From: Marchantia polymorpha subsp. ruderalis | Lineage: Eukaryota > Streptophyta > Marchantiopsida > Marchantiales > Marchantiaceae | Length of the DNA stretch: 64,000 nucleotides | NCBI GenBank assembly: GCA_037833965.1 | Contig: AP031352.1 | Coordinates: forward strand, 15,418,501-15,482,500 | Direction of reading: 5' to 3' | Part shown: one piece after another, positions 35,668 to 47,757 of the stretch | Numbering within the stretch: position 1 is the stretch's first letter | Layout of the letters: every line of letters starts with the position of its first letter | The notes under the pieces: generated by a model | The model's input: only the letters and a program-made list of their open reading frames with translations | Told to the model about the DNA's origin: nothing | Database searches by the model: none | Program-made: the position numbers and the translations under genes

Positions 35668-38344
35668 GGCTTCAGAAGAATGCCTGTAGAAAGATAAAGG
35701 TTCTCTTCGAAGACACGAAGGGCGAGCACTCAGCTCGATGGGGCTCGCTTCTACGGATGCATGTCCAGTGACCAGCATTTATAACTAAAGATTGGAAGAA
35801 ATTCGAAGGGAAAGGGCTGGTCACGGACCAAGAATGTTGATTTCCCGGAGCTCGAGATCTGATTTCGTGGAGCGAATCGTCGTCAGATGTGCTTGCAAAG
35901 AAGCCCTGCGAGAAAATCTGACTCTAAGGATCTGACCGATGGGCTCGTTATAACAATCCATCGCTAGGTTAAAAGTCTGATGCGTCGTCGGGCTCGGCAT
36001 GAGGAACGAGAACTTCGCCGCGTGCGTTAGTTGTACGTACGTACCATCCATCCACCCAAAGATGCCAGTGACAGACAGTGCCTGGTTTGCCGGATGCCAT
36101 GTCCTTTCATTCGGCACGCTGGGGGCTCCGTCCAAGTGTCACCTCACAGAAAAGCTGGCTCATCTCTCGGCCCTCCGATCTTCAGGATAGCATCCGAAAG
36201 CGGGGACGCAATGCTCATGTTTTGGAACGTTGTATAGGTCCACATACAGATCCATGTGATTCATATCTTACGGCTTCGATAAAATGCAACGGAGTGTCCT
36301 CACTCTCGTACTTGATAGCATGAGTCTAATCTGACCCAAGCACATTCTCTTTGTTTTTTCTAGACAACAAAAAAGGGTGAGTTATAACAGCTCTATAAGT
36401 CACAGGACTGTTGGCAAATTTGCTCGCTGCTGGCGAATGTGTCGTGATCACCAATAGAAGAATTGCTGTTGGAACTAAGGTTGAGGGTGGCATGCTTTGT
36501 CACGACAGGGTTGATGGATTGTACCGAGGACTGTGGAGGACGACGTGGAACCCAAAGCAGATGCTGATGGCTGTGAACGTCAAATGGATGGCTATATCTA
36601 CATTGATACGTCTCAGAAGCACCCATAGATAGCTCCACTGAAACATGATCTGCACGAATTGTGGTTCAGGAAGCTGATGAACGGACCGATCAAGGATGTC
36701 GAAATTCGAGAGCAGAAAGGACCTGTGGGTCATCCGTCGTTGCTACACAATGTTTGAACCGGCTGATAGGAGATTTGGGTGGAAGGTCTTTGGACAGACA
36801 GTGTGACATAGATAATACTCTCTCCATTGTCTCTGTTGACCATCGTTGCTTTTTGCACTTGGCGGAGCGTACATATGTCGGGTAACGCTTGACGCCAAGA
36901 GCAATTTGGAAGTAGAATGTCGATGTTTTGTCCACTCTAGGAAGCGACTCTTAGACTTCTCGGAGAACTCACGCTTATGACATTCAAAGCTTTGAATTCT
37001 TATATTATACCTAAAAATCTAGCGGAATTTTTTCCACTGATTATTGCGTTGGAGGATTCATGCAGGAGAAAAGAGCCTATATATTCTTCACTGTTGACTT
37101 TTTCTGCCATTACGATAATATTTTTACATTAGCAGGAATGTACTATGCTAGGTCTACTTTGTGCTGATTTATATGCAAAGTTTTGGTCCATAAATCTCGT
37201 GCAAGCTGGATTCACGCCCCAATTACCTGTCCTTTTAGCAATTTTAGTTTGTAGCAAATTGATCTAGATCCTAGAGGATTCGTCTTTGTAGACTGGACCT
37301 CACGATCCTTGGGAAATACTGACTTGATGCATAAATTTTGAATAAATAACTGAATAGCAAGTAGATACTGGATCTTGCAGATATTGCCTTCCTAACATTG
37401 AATCTGCGATCCATGCACACGTAGTCAATGCATATATTTACATTTGCTGAGCATACTAGAAAAATGAGACGACAGTAGTACGATCTCCATTTTCCACACA
37501 GTGATATGCTTAGAAGAAACCCTATACTCTAAGTTGCCTCACGTCGTTTTCAAACAGTTCTAAGACTTGACTTCAGCTTGGAAGTCATACTGCGTTGACC
37601 ACCTGCCACTCACCAGTAGACTCCATAACAATTGCACGGTTTGTCTTCCCACTCTCCATGCGCAGAATGAACTCTTTCCGATCAAAAGAATCTAAAGATT
37701 TCTTTCTGTCACTTCAACATCAGGCACTACTATTCCGAAAAGGAATTTTTACTGGACTTATCCTTCAAACCAAAACACTCACTAACCTTTTACTGTCTGA
37801 CCCTGGGAAGAATAGTAACTGTTTTCTTTGGAAGGAAGCTGGTGCATCTTCCAGGAACTGTGGATCAAGTTCGTACACATTCTGCTATTTTAGCCCCTCG
37901 GACTTCGATGACGATTATCCGATTGATAATTAGCAGTGCGCTGAGTTTTAGACATGTCAATTTCCAGCTGTAAAAACCGGAGATATTACACGTCCACACT
38001 TGTCTCTTTACGTTACTGAGGCATATGTTTGATGTCTGCGAGAAACACTCCTTCTGCTGGACCCTGTCATCAACATATTGACTGAATCATCTGATTGCCT
38101 TCATGTTCATTCAAGGTTGCAGGGTTGAGAAGACGCATGGAACTATCATCAGGAACTCGAACATGCCCCACTTGGAAATTGATAAAATCTTTGGCGGCAA
38201 AATCTAGTGACTGTGAGTCAAAATGATCGGATCATTAGCATGAAGGTTTCTGAAGCTGTACATCATGATTACTAGTGTACTTGGTAAGGAAGGTACTATC
38301 ATTTCTTTTTATTTTCTGCCAGGTCCAACGATGGGTACAGGATC
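35668..38344. other. Intergenic DNA between thaumatin-like copy 1 and a relic
   Basis: The first part is the promoter side of thaumatin-like copy 1. Open frames at 35821-36135 (minus), 36078-36323 (plus), 36411-36632 (plus), 36500-36733 (minus) and 37595-37933 (plus) show no domain I recognise and mostly overlap on opposite strands. Confidence 0.4.
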
Positions 38345-38580
38345 CGCAGCACCTCATACGACCTCACAGTCAGTGGAATTGCTCAGGTGCAAGTCCTAGC
38401 CTGAGAGTTGTTCATTGATGTTCGAAGCATGTCAATTGAGGGATTCCCCAAGTCCAGATAAAACTCACTTCTTTTTACGTAATGTCATGTGACTTGCCCT
38501 GCTAAGCAACAGTTCACATACTTGTTTCGTTGATTTGCCCGGCAGATGGCCAAGCCAGTTGTGTGCGCATTCTGGTAATC
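38345..38580 (-). pseudogene. Relic of a thaumatin-like gene (exons 3 and 4 fragments)
   Basis: The stretch 38530-38577 (gcagatggccaagccagttg and following) matches the start of exon 3 of copy 2 near 48232, including the splice-acceptor side. Around 38345-38400 the minus strand contains ACTGACTGTGAGGTCGTA, resembling the end of exon 4 (TDYEVV). The order fits a decayed minus-strand gene. The remaining sequence is too diverged to read. Confidence 0.55.
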
Positions 38581-39248
38581 AGGATTTCAGTTTATCCATA
38601 TATGAGCTTGGAATCCTGACTCCGAACTTCGAAGTAAGTCAAGTAGGAAGCAATAGAGTTTGTTTGATGTGCGTATACAATCTGATATGTAATTAAAATA
38701 AAATGTCGATTGCACGTCAGCGTTCTCCACCTGTTTTTAAGCATCTTCCAGCCTGGAAACGTTTTTATCCTAAAAAAAATCAAATTTCTGTAGGATTCTT
38801 TCCCTTCACTGCTCTGCATGTGATATCCCAGTCACATCACATAACATCAGCTGTCACAATTTTGTAGCGTAATTTTGTAGCGACAATCATGAAAGCTTCT
38901 GAGCAACTCATCAATCATTAAAAATGAAGAGGGGCGAAGCTATTTGCTTCAGCCCTCCCCTCTCTCCCCTCCGGTTACCGAGTAACCATGGCTTGTGCTG
39001 GGGTGGGCGATTGCGTGCAAGAATTCGAAGCTTCGCGTTAGGAAATATCGATCGTACGAGTGCTGCGAGCTCCTTCGGCGGATGCCTCCAAAGACACAAC
39101 TACAGTTCACTGTATAAAAAAACTTGAGGGCCGCCGTGGAAAACCCCGAATTGGCTGGTAGATGCGCTGAAAAGCAGAACCCGGTCAATACCGGACCTTT
39201 TACCTTCTGCATAGAAGATGCGCGGGCTACAGCGGGCGTGAGCTCGTC

Positions 39249-39282
39249 CTTTCACTTAGAGTCTACGGACTCCAAGTGAAAG
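39249..39282. repeat. 15-bp hairpin with tetraloop
   Basis: The arms CTTTCACTTAGAGTC (39249-39263) and GACTCCAAGTGAAAG (39268-39282) pair except for one position around the loop TACG. It lies in intergenic DNA. Confidence 0.8.
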
Positions 39283-39479
39283 ATGGACAGATTCCCCCTG
39301 GTCCTTCTCTCCCTACATGCACAAATGTAGTACAACAGTTACTGGAAACAAAAATGTTTCTAGACTATCACAGTTGATTAAGAAGTTTAAATTGAACCTT
39401 CAAATATACATACAGTGACTCAATCCTACTCAGATAATAATTTATGTGTCAAAATTTGTCACTGATTTTATGTAAAATC

Positions 39480-39770
39480 CCTCTGAAAACGAAGAGTGGC
39501 CTCTGAGTTGCCCACATCAGCCTTGTAAGTGATCATGACTGGTGCGCTCCATGAATGGACACTGTCTGGAGATATTCACCACCGCTGACCATCGCAAATT
39601 TAGCTCATTGCAGCTATAGGGACAGAATGGGGTCAGGAGGCGACTCCGTTGTGCAGGTAAGAGTGGAATTAGCTTCGTGAAAGCTGTAGCTGAAATAATT
39701 GGGCACCACTAACTTGCGGGTTGTGGCCTTCCTCATCACCGGGTCTTCAAATGAAGAAATAGCACTTTGC
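39480..39770 (-). pseudogene. Relic of a thaumatin-like gene (last exon and 3' flank)
   Basis: The minus strand reads ...NYFSYSFHEANSTLTC followed by a stop near 39627, corresponding to [14 protein letters not shown] in the intact copies but without the final DYEVxFCP. The bases 39490-39600 match the 3' flank of copy 2 (47630-47755), including agagtggcct and cagccttgtaa. Exons 1 to 3 were not found beside it. Confidence 0.7.
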
Positions 39771-40683
39771 ACTCCAAGATCGAGTTACCTGAACTCTCTA
39801 AAGTCACGGTTGCACAATGGTGTGGTATACTCATTTGTATCTTCAAATTTCGTTTGCAAGTATGCTAAATGAAACAAAGTATTACGTGGCTGCCGATTTG
39901 GAGTGCAGAGTATAATTACCCATATGTCATTGAAAATGTAATGTTTATTTAAGCCAGAGGGTATGGACATCTCACAAGGAGAGTTCTTGCAATCAATTAG
40001 GTTTTGACACATCTACATATGGTTACACAATGTCATGTTATTATTGTGTTTGTTATGGTTACAAATCATTTTAATGAACTATCACAAGAGTTGATTACTT
40101 TCTTCTTCTTTGTTGTGTAGTAAGTGTAGACCTCCAAGCATATGAAAATGGTATGCAGCGATTTAGAATACTCTAATTCTCTGCATCAGAGTATTCCAAC
40201 CCTAAGATTAAAACTTCTTTCATTAGTGATATTCACATATGGTTCCATACTTTTCTACAATTATGGGAGTTTAGATGAGAACTTACCAAACTATTCAACA
40301 TACAATATTACTTAATTTACCATATTATTTTTTAACATGTATATGTATGTAACTATTTCTCTAAAGATTTTAGTTTATGGTACACTTCATACGAAAGCAA
40401 GAACTTTGGATGTTGTGGGATAAGTTTCTTGGCCTGGATAGTTTGTTCTATTGTGTAAAGACTCAAAGTTTATTCTCATCCTTTTGTTATATTATCTGGT
40501 ACTTTGAGATTGAGATCATCAAATGTATACACTAGACTTTGGTTTTTTTTGTGTTTCCCATTTCTTTTCCTAAAGACTTCTCCGGAAGCAGTCGGGATCT
40601 GCTTAACCATGCCCACACTGGCAACGAAGTTCGCCCGTATTTTAATGGATTATATATTTATTTTAATGGGTCGTCTCCAACAA
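39771..40683. other. AT-rich intergenic DNA
   Basis: AT-rich up to the tRNA gene. I see no coding gene. Confidence 0.5.
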
Positions 40684-40755
40684 GCGTTTGCAGTCCAACG
40701 GTTAGGATAATTGCCTTCCAAGCAAAAGACCCGGGTTCGACTCCCGGCAGACGCA
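40684..40755 (+). tRNA. tRNA-Gly (anticodon UCC)
   Basis: A 72-base cloverleaf: acceptor stem GCGTTTG (40684-40690) pairs with CAGACGC (40748-40754) with one T-G wobble, followed by discriminator A at 40755. The D arm contains GTCCAACGGTTAGGAT, the anticodon loop is CTTCCAA with anticodon TCC at 40717-40719, and the T arm is CCGGGTTCGACTCCCGG. The A box and B box internal promoter sequences are intact and there is no intron. It decodes GGA (and GGG) glycine codons. Confidence 0.96.
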
Positions 40756-42786
40756 CGGCTGTGAGGACATGATGCGGGACCCGTTCCAGAGTTCCTGTCT
40801 ACAAGTTCTTGAGAGAATGAGCACACTTCTGAGCCGATTAGTTTTATCAGCGAGGACTCCTTCTTTCCAATTACTTTACATTGTGACCTAGTTTTCTTCC
40901 GCTTAAAATCGGAGTATGTGGCAAGAGACTAGAATATCGAGTGTGAAAACAAAATTAGGCGAAGTTCGATTTCCAGCACATTCCTCTCAACCCTTGTGGA
41001 CTGGCGAATCACTGCTGAAGGTTTTAAGTAGATAAGGCGACCTATCCATGAAGGGAACATATACGTCTCCTCGTCATGGGACGAGAACCAGTTGTTATAC
41101 AAGACGAACAATATCCAATTAATTGGCACTAGCAGTACAAGTAGATTTTCTCCAGGCGAATGGATATACTTAGATTTGTACTCACCCTTTAGATTTAAGG
41201 CATAACAAATTAGAAATGAGAAAAGTACTCATTTTCTGGTGAGAAACTGCTGGACATAATAAATCTTCCTATTATACAATATAAGTCTTATTCAGTTTCA
41301 CAAGTATGAGAAACTCCAACTCTACTAAAAAATTATAATGTTGGCGTCATTATCCACTTGTGTTTAGAAGCGAACATAATGAGAAGAGGAGTTATACCAG
41401 TATATTCTCTGAAAATTTTTTTTGGGAGACACTGGTGTTAAAAAAAAATCTACCTCTGGATTTAAAGAAATGAAAATAAAATATTATATTTTGGCATCAT
41501 AATTTCTGTTGAATTGTACTAAGGATGGTTTCACAAATACCTTTTCATTCTAGGTCAACAAAACTTGCATGAAAAAAATTGATGGATTCATCATTCTTTT
41601 TATAAAAGTGGGAGATCCTATACTTTCTGAACTTAAATGTTGAATTCCTCTCAACAATATATTGTATTGTCGCAATGTTTGGAGGTGGATCCTAAAGATT
41701 ATACTTGCTTTTCATCTGTACTGAAAACGTTGAAGAATATCATATCTTCAAATTTAAAAATTTGAATTTAGAATAACATGAAGTGTTATTATCGTTAAAA
41801 AATTGATAACTGTGTACTGAGAAGGTTTCCCCGTAGATGCCTACCGTACATGTTCTATCACTTCTGAGAGTGGACGAAGTACCTCATCTAGAAATGCATA
41901 TGTGCCGTCGTAGTGGAAGACCAAGCATAAAACCTTCAGAGATACACAGATCTCCTTATCATCGTCGAGAGCTTGACAACTACCAAACTGCAACCAGTTC
42001 TTGGACTTACTGTGGGCAGTTGAAAACAGCAACCTACAGCCAAAATGAACCTATTTGGCAAGCATGGAGTGGACATGAAGTAACAGTCATTGCGGGTCAG
42101 TGGTGCTACTACCGTAGTACCAAATTGGGAAATGAGGTACCACATTTCTGCCATTGATTCACGACAAAAATTCCGATCGCAGTATCTGCCGACGTGATCA
42201 GACTGTGAGCCTGTCGGGAAGTAAGATGTGCCACGTAAACTTAGAAATGCTGTACGAACAATTCTGGGGCACTCGTGCTTGAAAAGTCCCCATATCCACT
42301 TATACAATCCAATCAGAAAGTTCGGATTCCCTCTAAGTTGCAGGAAATAAAATCTTTGGGGAGTTCAAAAAAAGACCGTGTGTTTTTTGGGTACATTTTC
42401 AAGCTAAAGGCTTTTTATTCAGCAGTGGCAGAAAAAATGTAGACATATCACTACTGCATTTGCATTTGTTCAGTTAACACATAGTTTCACATCTAAAGGC
42501 TTAATTTGCATTCATGAAATGTTCTGTCAACATCATGAACTGCAAATTATAAGTTCAGACATATGGACCTCTCTATACTCATCTGAAATGAGAATAGAGA
42601 GTTCCTCGCAAAGTTTTAGTTGACTCTCGGTAGTTTCTCTAGTAAAGTCACCTAGATAAGAAAGAGTTTTTGCTGGAAATACGGAACTTTCTGAAAACGA
42701 ATCGGACTCTGAGTTCCGTATTTTATGTATTTAAAGAGGACTCTCTTCTCTATACTCTATACAAACGTGGCACTTCAGCACACCGG

Positions 42787-42854
42787 CCAAATCTAGACCA
42801 TTAATATATGCAGAACACCTCCAAATCTAGACCATTAATATATGCAGAACACCT
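42787..42854. repeat. Perfect 34-bp tandem duplication
   Basis: The unit starting CCAAATCTAGACC and ending AGAACACCT occurs at 42787-42820 and again at 42821-42854 with no difference, indicating a recent event. Confidence 0.95.
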
Positions 42855-43052
42855 CACACGTGGATGTACGTCACATCTGGTCGTCATAATAGGTTAAGGC
42901 TCATCACTATATCTACGATAGCAAGGCTTGATAAAGGTAAAATCCAGGACCAGAGTCTCAATCCCTCATCCGATAGTTTCGTATCGAACTTTAAACTTTT
43001 GTAATAAATGGTAAAGTAGATAGTTTTGCTACATCTAAATATTTGAATTATT

Positions 43053-43106
43053 TATAACCGACCGTGATAGGGTCAAATACCACAGTCAGTATCACGGTCG
43101 GTTATA
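43053..43106. repeat. 17-bp inverted repeat with 20-base spacer
   Basis: The arms at 43053-43069 and 43090-43106 (TATCACGGTCGGTTATA) are exact reverse complements. Another partial GGTCAGTTA follows at 43111. It could be the core of a small foldback element, but no target-site duplication is evident. Confidence 0.85.
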
Positions 43107-44532
43107 TCATGGTCAGTTACATCAAAATATCTTAGTCGGACGATTGTGGATCATCCTACTCCGTGATGTGGAGCGATACGACTCTTGATCCCGACATTCG
43201 GCACAACAACGTAAGCCGATGTCAAACTGCATTTGGCAGTGGTCTGACGGTACAGAGGAATGGTACTGTAGTCGGGAAAATGGGAGTCCACAGAACTTCA
43301 TCTCGTCAGCGTTGTTGTGAAGTGGCTTCGATCTGGACTTTCGACAACGATTCGATTGACAGGAAGTCAACGACTGCATTCTTCATTCACAAGAAAGTAA
43401 TCCAATCTCAAACTGAAGTAGGTTCAGATCGTGTCCAAACGAGTCGGCCTGAGTAAAGGTCAAAGGTCGGAGGGAAACTGGGGCGGAAGAAGATCACGAT
43501 GACTTACTTGAACAGCTCAGAATTTGCTAGAACATGAACTGGAAATTTGCCCTATGAATTTTTTGTCGTCAATGTTAACTATGGGAGAGAGTCCATGAGT
43601 TTCATCTTGCTGTACAGGTTGACTGCTGTCATTTAAAACTCTCATTTCAAAAAAGATATCCTAGTTAAACTCTTATTATTATATAATGGTCATATATTAT
43701 CCATGACCAGCTTTCAAGAATAATCCTGCATCCACCATATGCTTCATTTACTTAAAACACAATCTGAAATATCATCATATAATATTGAGCACCTGCTTTA
43801 TAGCATAGCCATGCAACCACTACATACAATATCTTCTTAAAAACTTTCTCTGGTATGTTCATATACTATTCATAATCAGCCTTCTAGTATAATTATGCAA
43901 CGATTTTTGCTAGTTTTTTTTTAATTGAGACATCATCTACTTCAAAAAATCTGCCTGCTATTCCTCCACAACATGACATAGATATAGTGTAGGGGAAAAA
44001 GTAGAGCTTTTCAGTAAAAAAATTAAAAATCTGGGATCAAGAGTAGATTTTGACGATGAAGAGTAGTTTTTTCCAAAAGGATTTGCGGTCCTTTAACAAC
44101 TCTCTTGTCAAGAACTCTTGCTTCCGTCAAAAAGTCTTGTAAATGTAGCATATAGAGGTTTTTCTTACCAAGATCTAAACAAAAGTTGAGGAAGCTAAAA
44201 TAGAGTAGCACTTTGAGAAAAAAATGTATGTTGAGGTTAAGGTTGAGGTTCTAGAATATCAAATGTAGAGATAAAAGAGCTACAAGCAGGTGAAAACAAA
44301 AAATAATCTATTGAATTAGCGCATGTAGAGCAAAAACATGTATAGTAGTGAGAGATGAGAAAGTGAGAGTTATCATTAAAAACTTTCAAATTACATGTGG
44401 CTCCAAAAGTTAAAAAATTGCTATGTCAAAGGATTTATAAAAATATCATAAGAGTTTTTAGCTGACAAATTATACTGAAGTTATTCAAAAAGAGTAAAAA
44501 TCAAATAAATACTCAATTGGGTATATTGAGCA

Positions 44533-44564
44533 GAATGTATGCTAGTGAATGCTAGCATACATTC
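44533..44564. repeat. 13-bp hairpin with 6-base loop
   Basis: GAATGTATGCTAG (44533-44545) and CTAGCATACATTC (44552-44564) pair perfectly around TGAATG in AT-rich intergenic DNA. Confidence 0.85.
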
Positions 44565-46122
44565 ACTGCAAAAACTTTGCCTTTGCTTTTGTACTTGAGG
44601 TTATCACTCTTAAGTCGATGGAATAGTTGACTTTGACTGCAAGTGCATGTGAAGTAGATAGACATAAAAATGATGCAAATAACAAACTAACAAATAACTA
44701 TAAGATACCCTAAGACAAAGTCAATGATATTGAACTCTAGATGTATGACAGGTAGAACTTGATACCTGATGAAAGTAGCAATACCACCTTGATAACTTCC
44801 TCCTCATTGATTTCTATGGTTCCAAGTCAATCTCACCAAAGTAAACCCTTGTATATCGTTGATAGTATTGTTTTCATGTTACTAAATCTTCGCAATGTTG
44901 ATGATGTCCATCTTCTACCAAATTGGAAAAGCAGTCATATACCTGGTTGAAGAATGACTTCTTATATTTGACATTTACACCCTCTACTTCTTGGATTGCT
45001 AGTTTGATGCCAGTGTTTTTTCTAAAGATAACAATTGTTTGACCATCACGTAGGTAAGAAATAAAACCTGCTTCTGAGTTTCTTTGACTTTTGTAAAAAC
45101 AAAAACTCATCATTTCAAAGAATATGAAAAATTTACAACTATTCAATTAGTTTATACAAAAGAACAAATTGCGCGTTGAAACCACAAAATATAGTTGTCT
45201 CTGCAATATGATGTGAGATAACTGATTGAAAAAATGCTTCACGAGGTTATAACAAGTAATTACAATTTTTCCATACATAAACTTCATATTTTATAGTTAA
45301 AATGTTATCTTTAGAGCTTGAAATGCAAGTACTTCATTAAGGGGCATGTCTGAAAATTATGCCTGCAGACCATCCGAAAATAGCAATGATATTTACATTT
45401 GTTAGGATGATAGTTAAATAATATGTAATATCACACTCGATCATGATATGATATCACTTGCTCATATTTCAATCAAGTCAATATTTGTTGACCGGGTTTT
45501 ATGAAGTATATCCATTACTTCTTTGACCGTTTCATAGTTATATCCAATTTAATTCTATCTCAAATGTTATGTGTTTTGGAAACAAGATTCTCATCTTAAT
45601 CTATATTTCAGGCATTTTTTTCTTCATTCCATGGCGAGGTTGAACATGTAGTTTTTTTCACGACACTATAGGTTGGCGTGTGATGTCATATGCAAATTAT
45701 TTTGGATTTTTTATCTTTCCGTTTCACTGGTTTCTAGGTCACTAGAGTAGGGCCTGATTGACACATGATGGTGATTCTTAATTTTTAGAGATTCTGTGGA
45801 TGGATTGGACTACAACGCATGAATAATATATATGCATTTGGTGCTTAAGGTCACATATATTTTCAATGGTGCTTTGATTATGCCCAACGGTGTGGATCGA
45901 TGACTAGAGTTAATGAGTAATTTGTATGCATTTTATTTATCAAGATAGAAAAAATTTCACATTTGAGGTCTTATGTATATTGAGACATTTTGAAAACATC
46001 TTTTCTTATATTAAGTCCATAAATATTTTGAAAGGCTCTCTTTGAACTACAAACTATGTTGTCTGGACTCCATGCACCATGTCTCAACAGGAATTTTCTC
46101 CATAACTTCATATTATCTTGAA

Positions 46123-46265
46123 CGGACTATCTTCTGGTCATATAAGTTGACTAAAGAGTCCCCACTTTGTCGGACTATCTTCTGGTCATATAAGTTGACT
46201 AAAGGGTCCCCACTTTGTCGGACTATCTTCTGCTCATACAGTTGACTAAAGAGTCCCCACTTTGT
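46123..46265. repeat. Three tandem copies of a 48-bp unit
   Basis: The unit begins CGGACTATCTTCTGG and ends CCCCACTTTGT. Copies start at 46123, 46171 and 46219; the third is one base shorter and has two or three substitutions. Because 48 is a multiple of three, the first two copies stay open in one frame, which does not by itself indicate coding. Confidence 0.92.
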
Positions 46266-47757
46266 CACACATCAGTGCGTAAATTGTCTGCCAATGGTCA
46301 CCGGACCTCGTGCCTCCCCGGGGAACCGTAAGGTAAAGTTGGGATAGACTTCGGGCAACCTACTGCTGTTTCCGATCTATGCTTTCCCAATCGAAGACGA
46401 ATATCAGACAGAAAACCATAGGGGGCGAATTCTAGAGCTGGTCTACATGCCAATCGTCCACGAATGCGTTATTATTTGTGCGGCTCTCTCACTTGGACAT
46501 TCGCTTGAAGTCAGTTTGACCAATCCAGTCAAAATTCTGTTGCCTTTCGCTTCATCAGGTACCTTTGAGCCAGTGTTAGCCAATAGACCAGGCCTCCTTC
46601 TGGTAATCAACTACAAAATCCCAGAATTAACCGAAATTAAAACTTGCGGCGTCCATAAATTAAGGATCCCGTCACTATCATAGTCCATAGTCATTCACGG
46701 TGCTGAGACTCTGGGAATGGACGTTAGACAACGTCTCGAAGGAAAAGCTGAGCTTTTACGAAGAAGAATCTGAAAATGATTTCTGTTTTGCAAATATTGC
46801 TTACTGTGCTTGAAGGTGCGTGAAGCTTTATGATCTAATATCCATGAACTTCTTACCGGATATCCCTGTCCATACATCCTGCATCTCAGACTATATTCCA
46901 CTGGTTATTATCTTTTACATTTTTAGCCCGCTGAAGATTTTTCATCAATCACCAACCAGTGTTGCTGTAATCCATATGTCCTCAAAAGGGTGTAGCATAT
47001 CCCACTTGCCTCTAGAAGTTTGCTCCTTTCTTGCAGTATTGATTTTGCATACTCTTGAAGGTGTGCATACACATTGGCTCGATGATACAATCTCATTAAG
47101 AAATCCAAGTGGACTTCACAACTGTTTCATGGCATTGAGGGCTCGCGGTTTATACATATTCAGCTTCTAACACTCAAAATCTGTCACATATCTCAGAGAC
47201 AAGTGAGATTTAGACCATCATCGAGTAATGAAGTGCGTTTCTGAGTAAATCCAAGAATTAACAAAATAAAGAAAAATAGAATCCATAATTTAAGTTAATT
47301 TCGGTAATTATGGGAATTCCCAGGCATTACGTGGACTGTAATAGACACATACAAGAACACCACTATAAGAAGCAGGGAATGCGTAAAGCTGACCACATTT
47401 TTTCTCGTGGTTAGTACCATAGAAACATACCACTTCCTCCTGCTTCCCAAAAATGCACACACAAAGTCCAAAAGCTACAGCATATGTGAATGTTCCTCGA
47501 GTGCAAAAGGCTAACATCAGCTTTATTTATATGGAAAGTTCCAACTGACTGCAGTGTCACAACTGCAGTCAGAGCTTATCTTCTTCTAGCTGAAGGTATC
47601 TCGCCAATTGCACGTACAATCAGTTTGAACACAAAGAGTGGCCTATGAGTTTCCGACTTCAGCCTTGTAACTAATCCAGACTTCTAAGGTCGATGGATGG
47701 ATAGCATCGGAGATTTTCACCATCTCCGAGAATCGACAGATCCAGCTCATTACACTT

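Larger units (their letters stand above)
40756..47757. other. Long intergenic region with scattered repeats
   Basis: Mostly AT-rich DNA with short direct and inverted repeats listed separately. Open frames at 41837-42157, 41936-42307, 43122-43379 and 43163-43456 overlap antiparallel frames and lack domains. A minus-strand frame at 46923-47108 (LMRLYHRANVYAHLQEYAKS and following) looks protein-like but has no recognised family. The right end is the 3' flank of thaumatin-like copy 2. Confidence 0.4.

Noticed and set aside
43122..43456. Antiparallel frames of 85 and 97 codons
   Set aside because: Neither shows a domain; mutual overlap suggests chance in a locally balanced stretch.
44874..45146. 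90-codon minus-strand frame considered as a retroelement polyprotein relic
   Set aside because: No conserved protease, integrase or reverse-transcriptase motif is visible.
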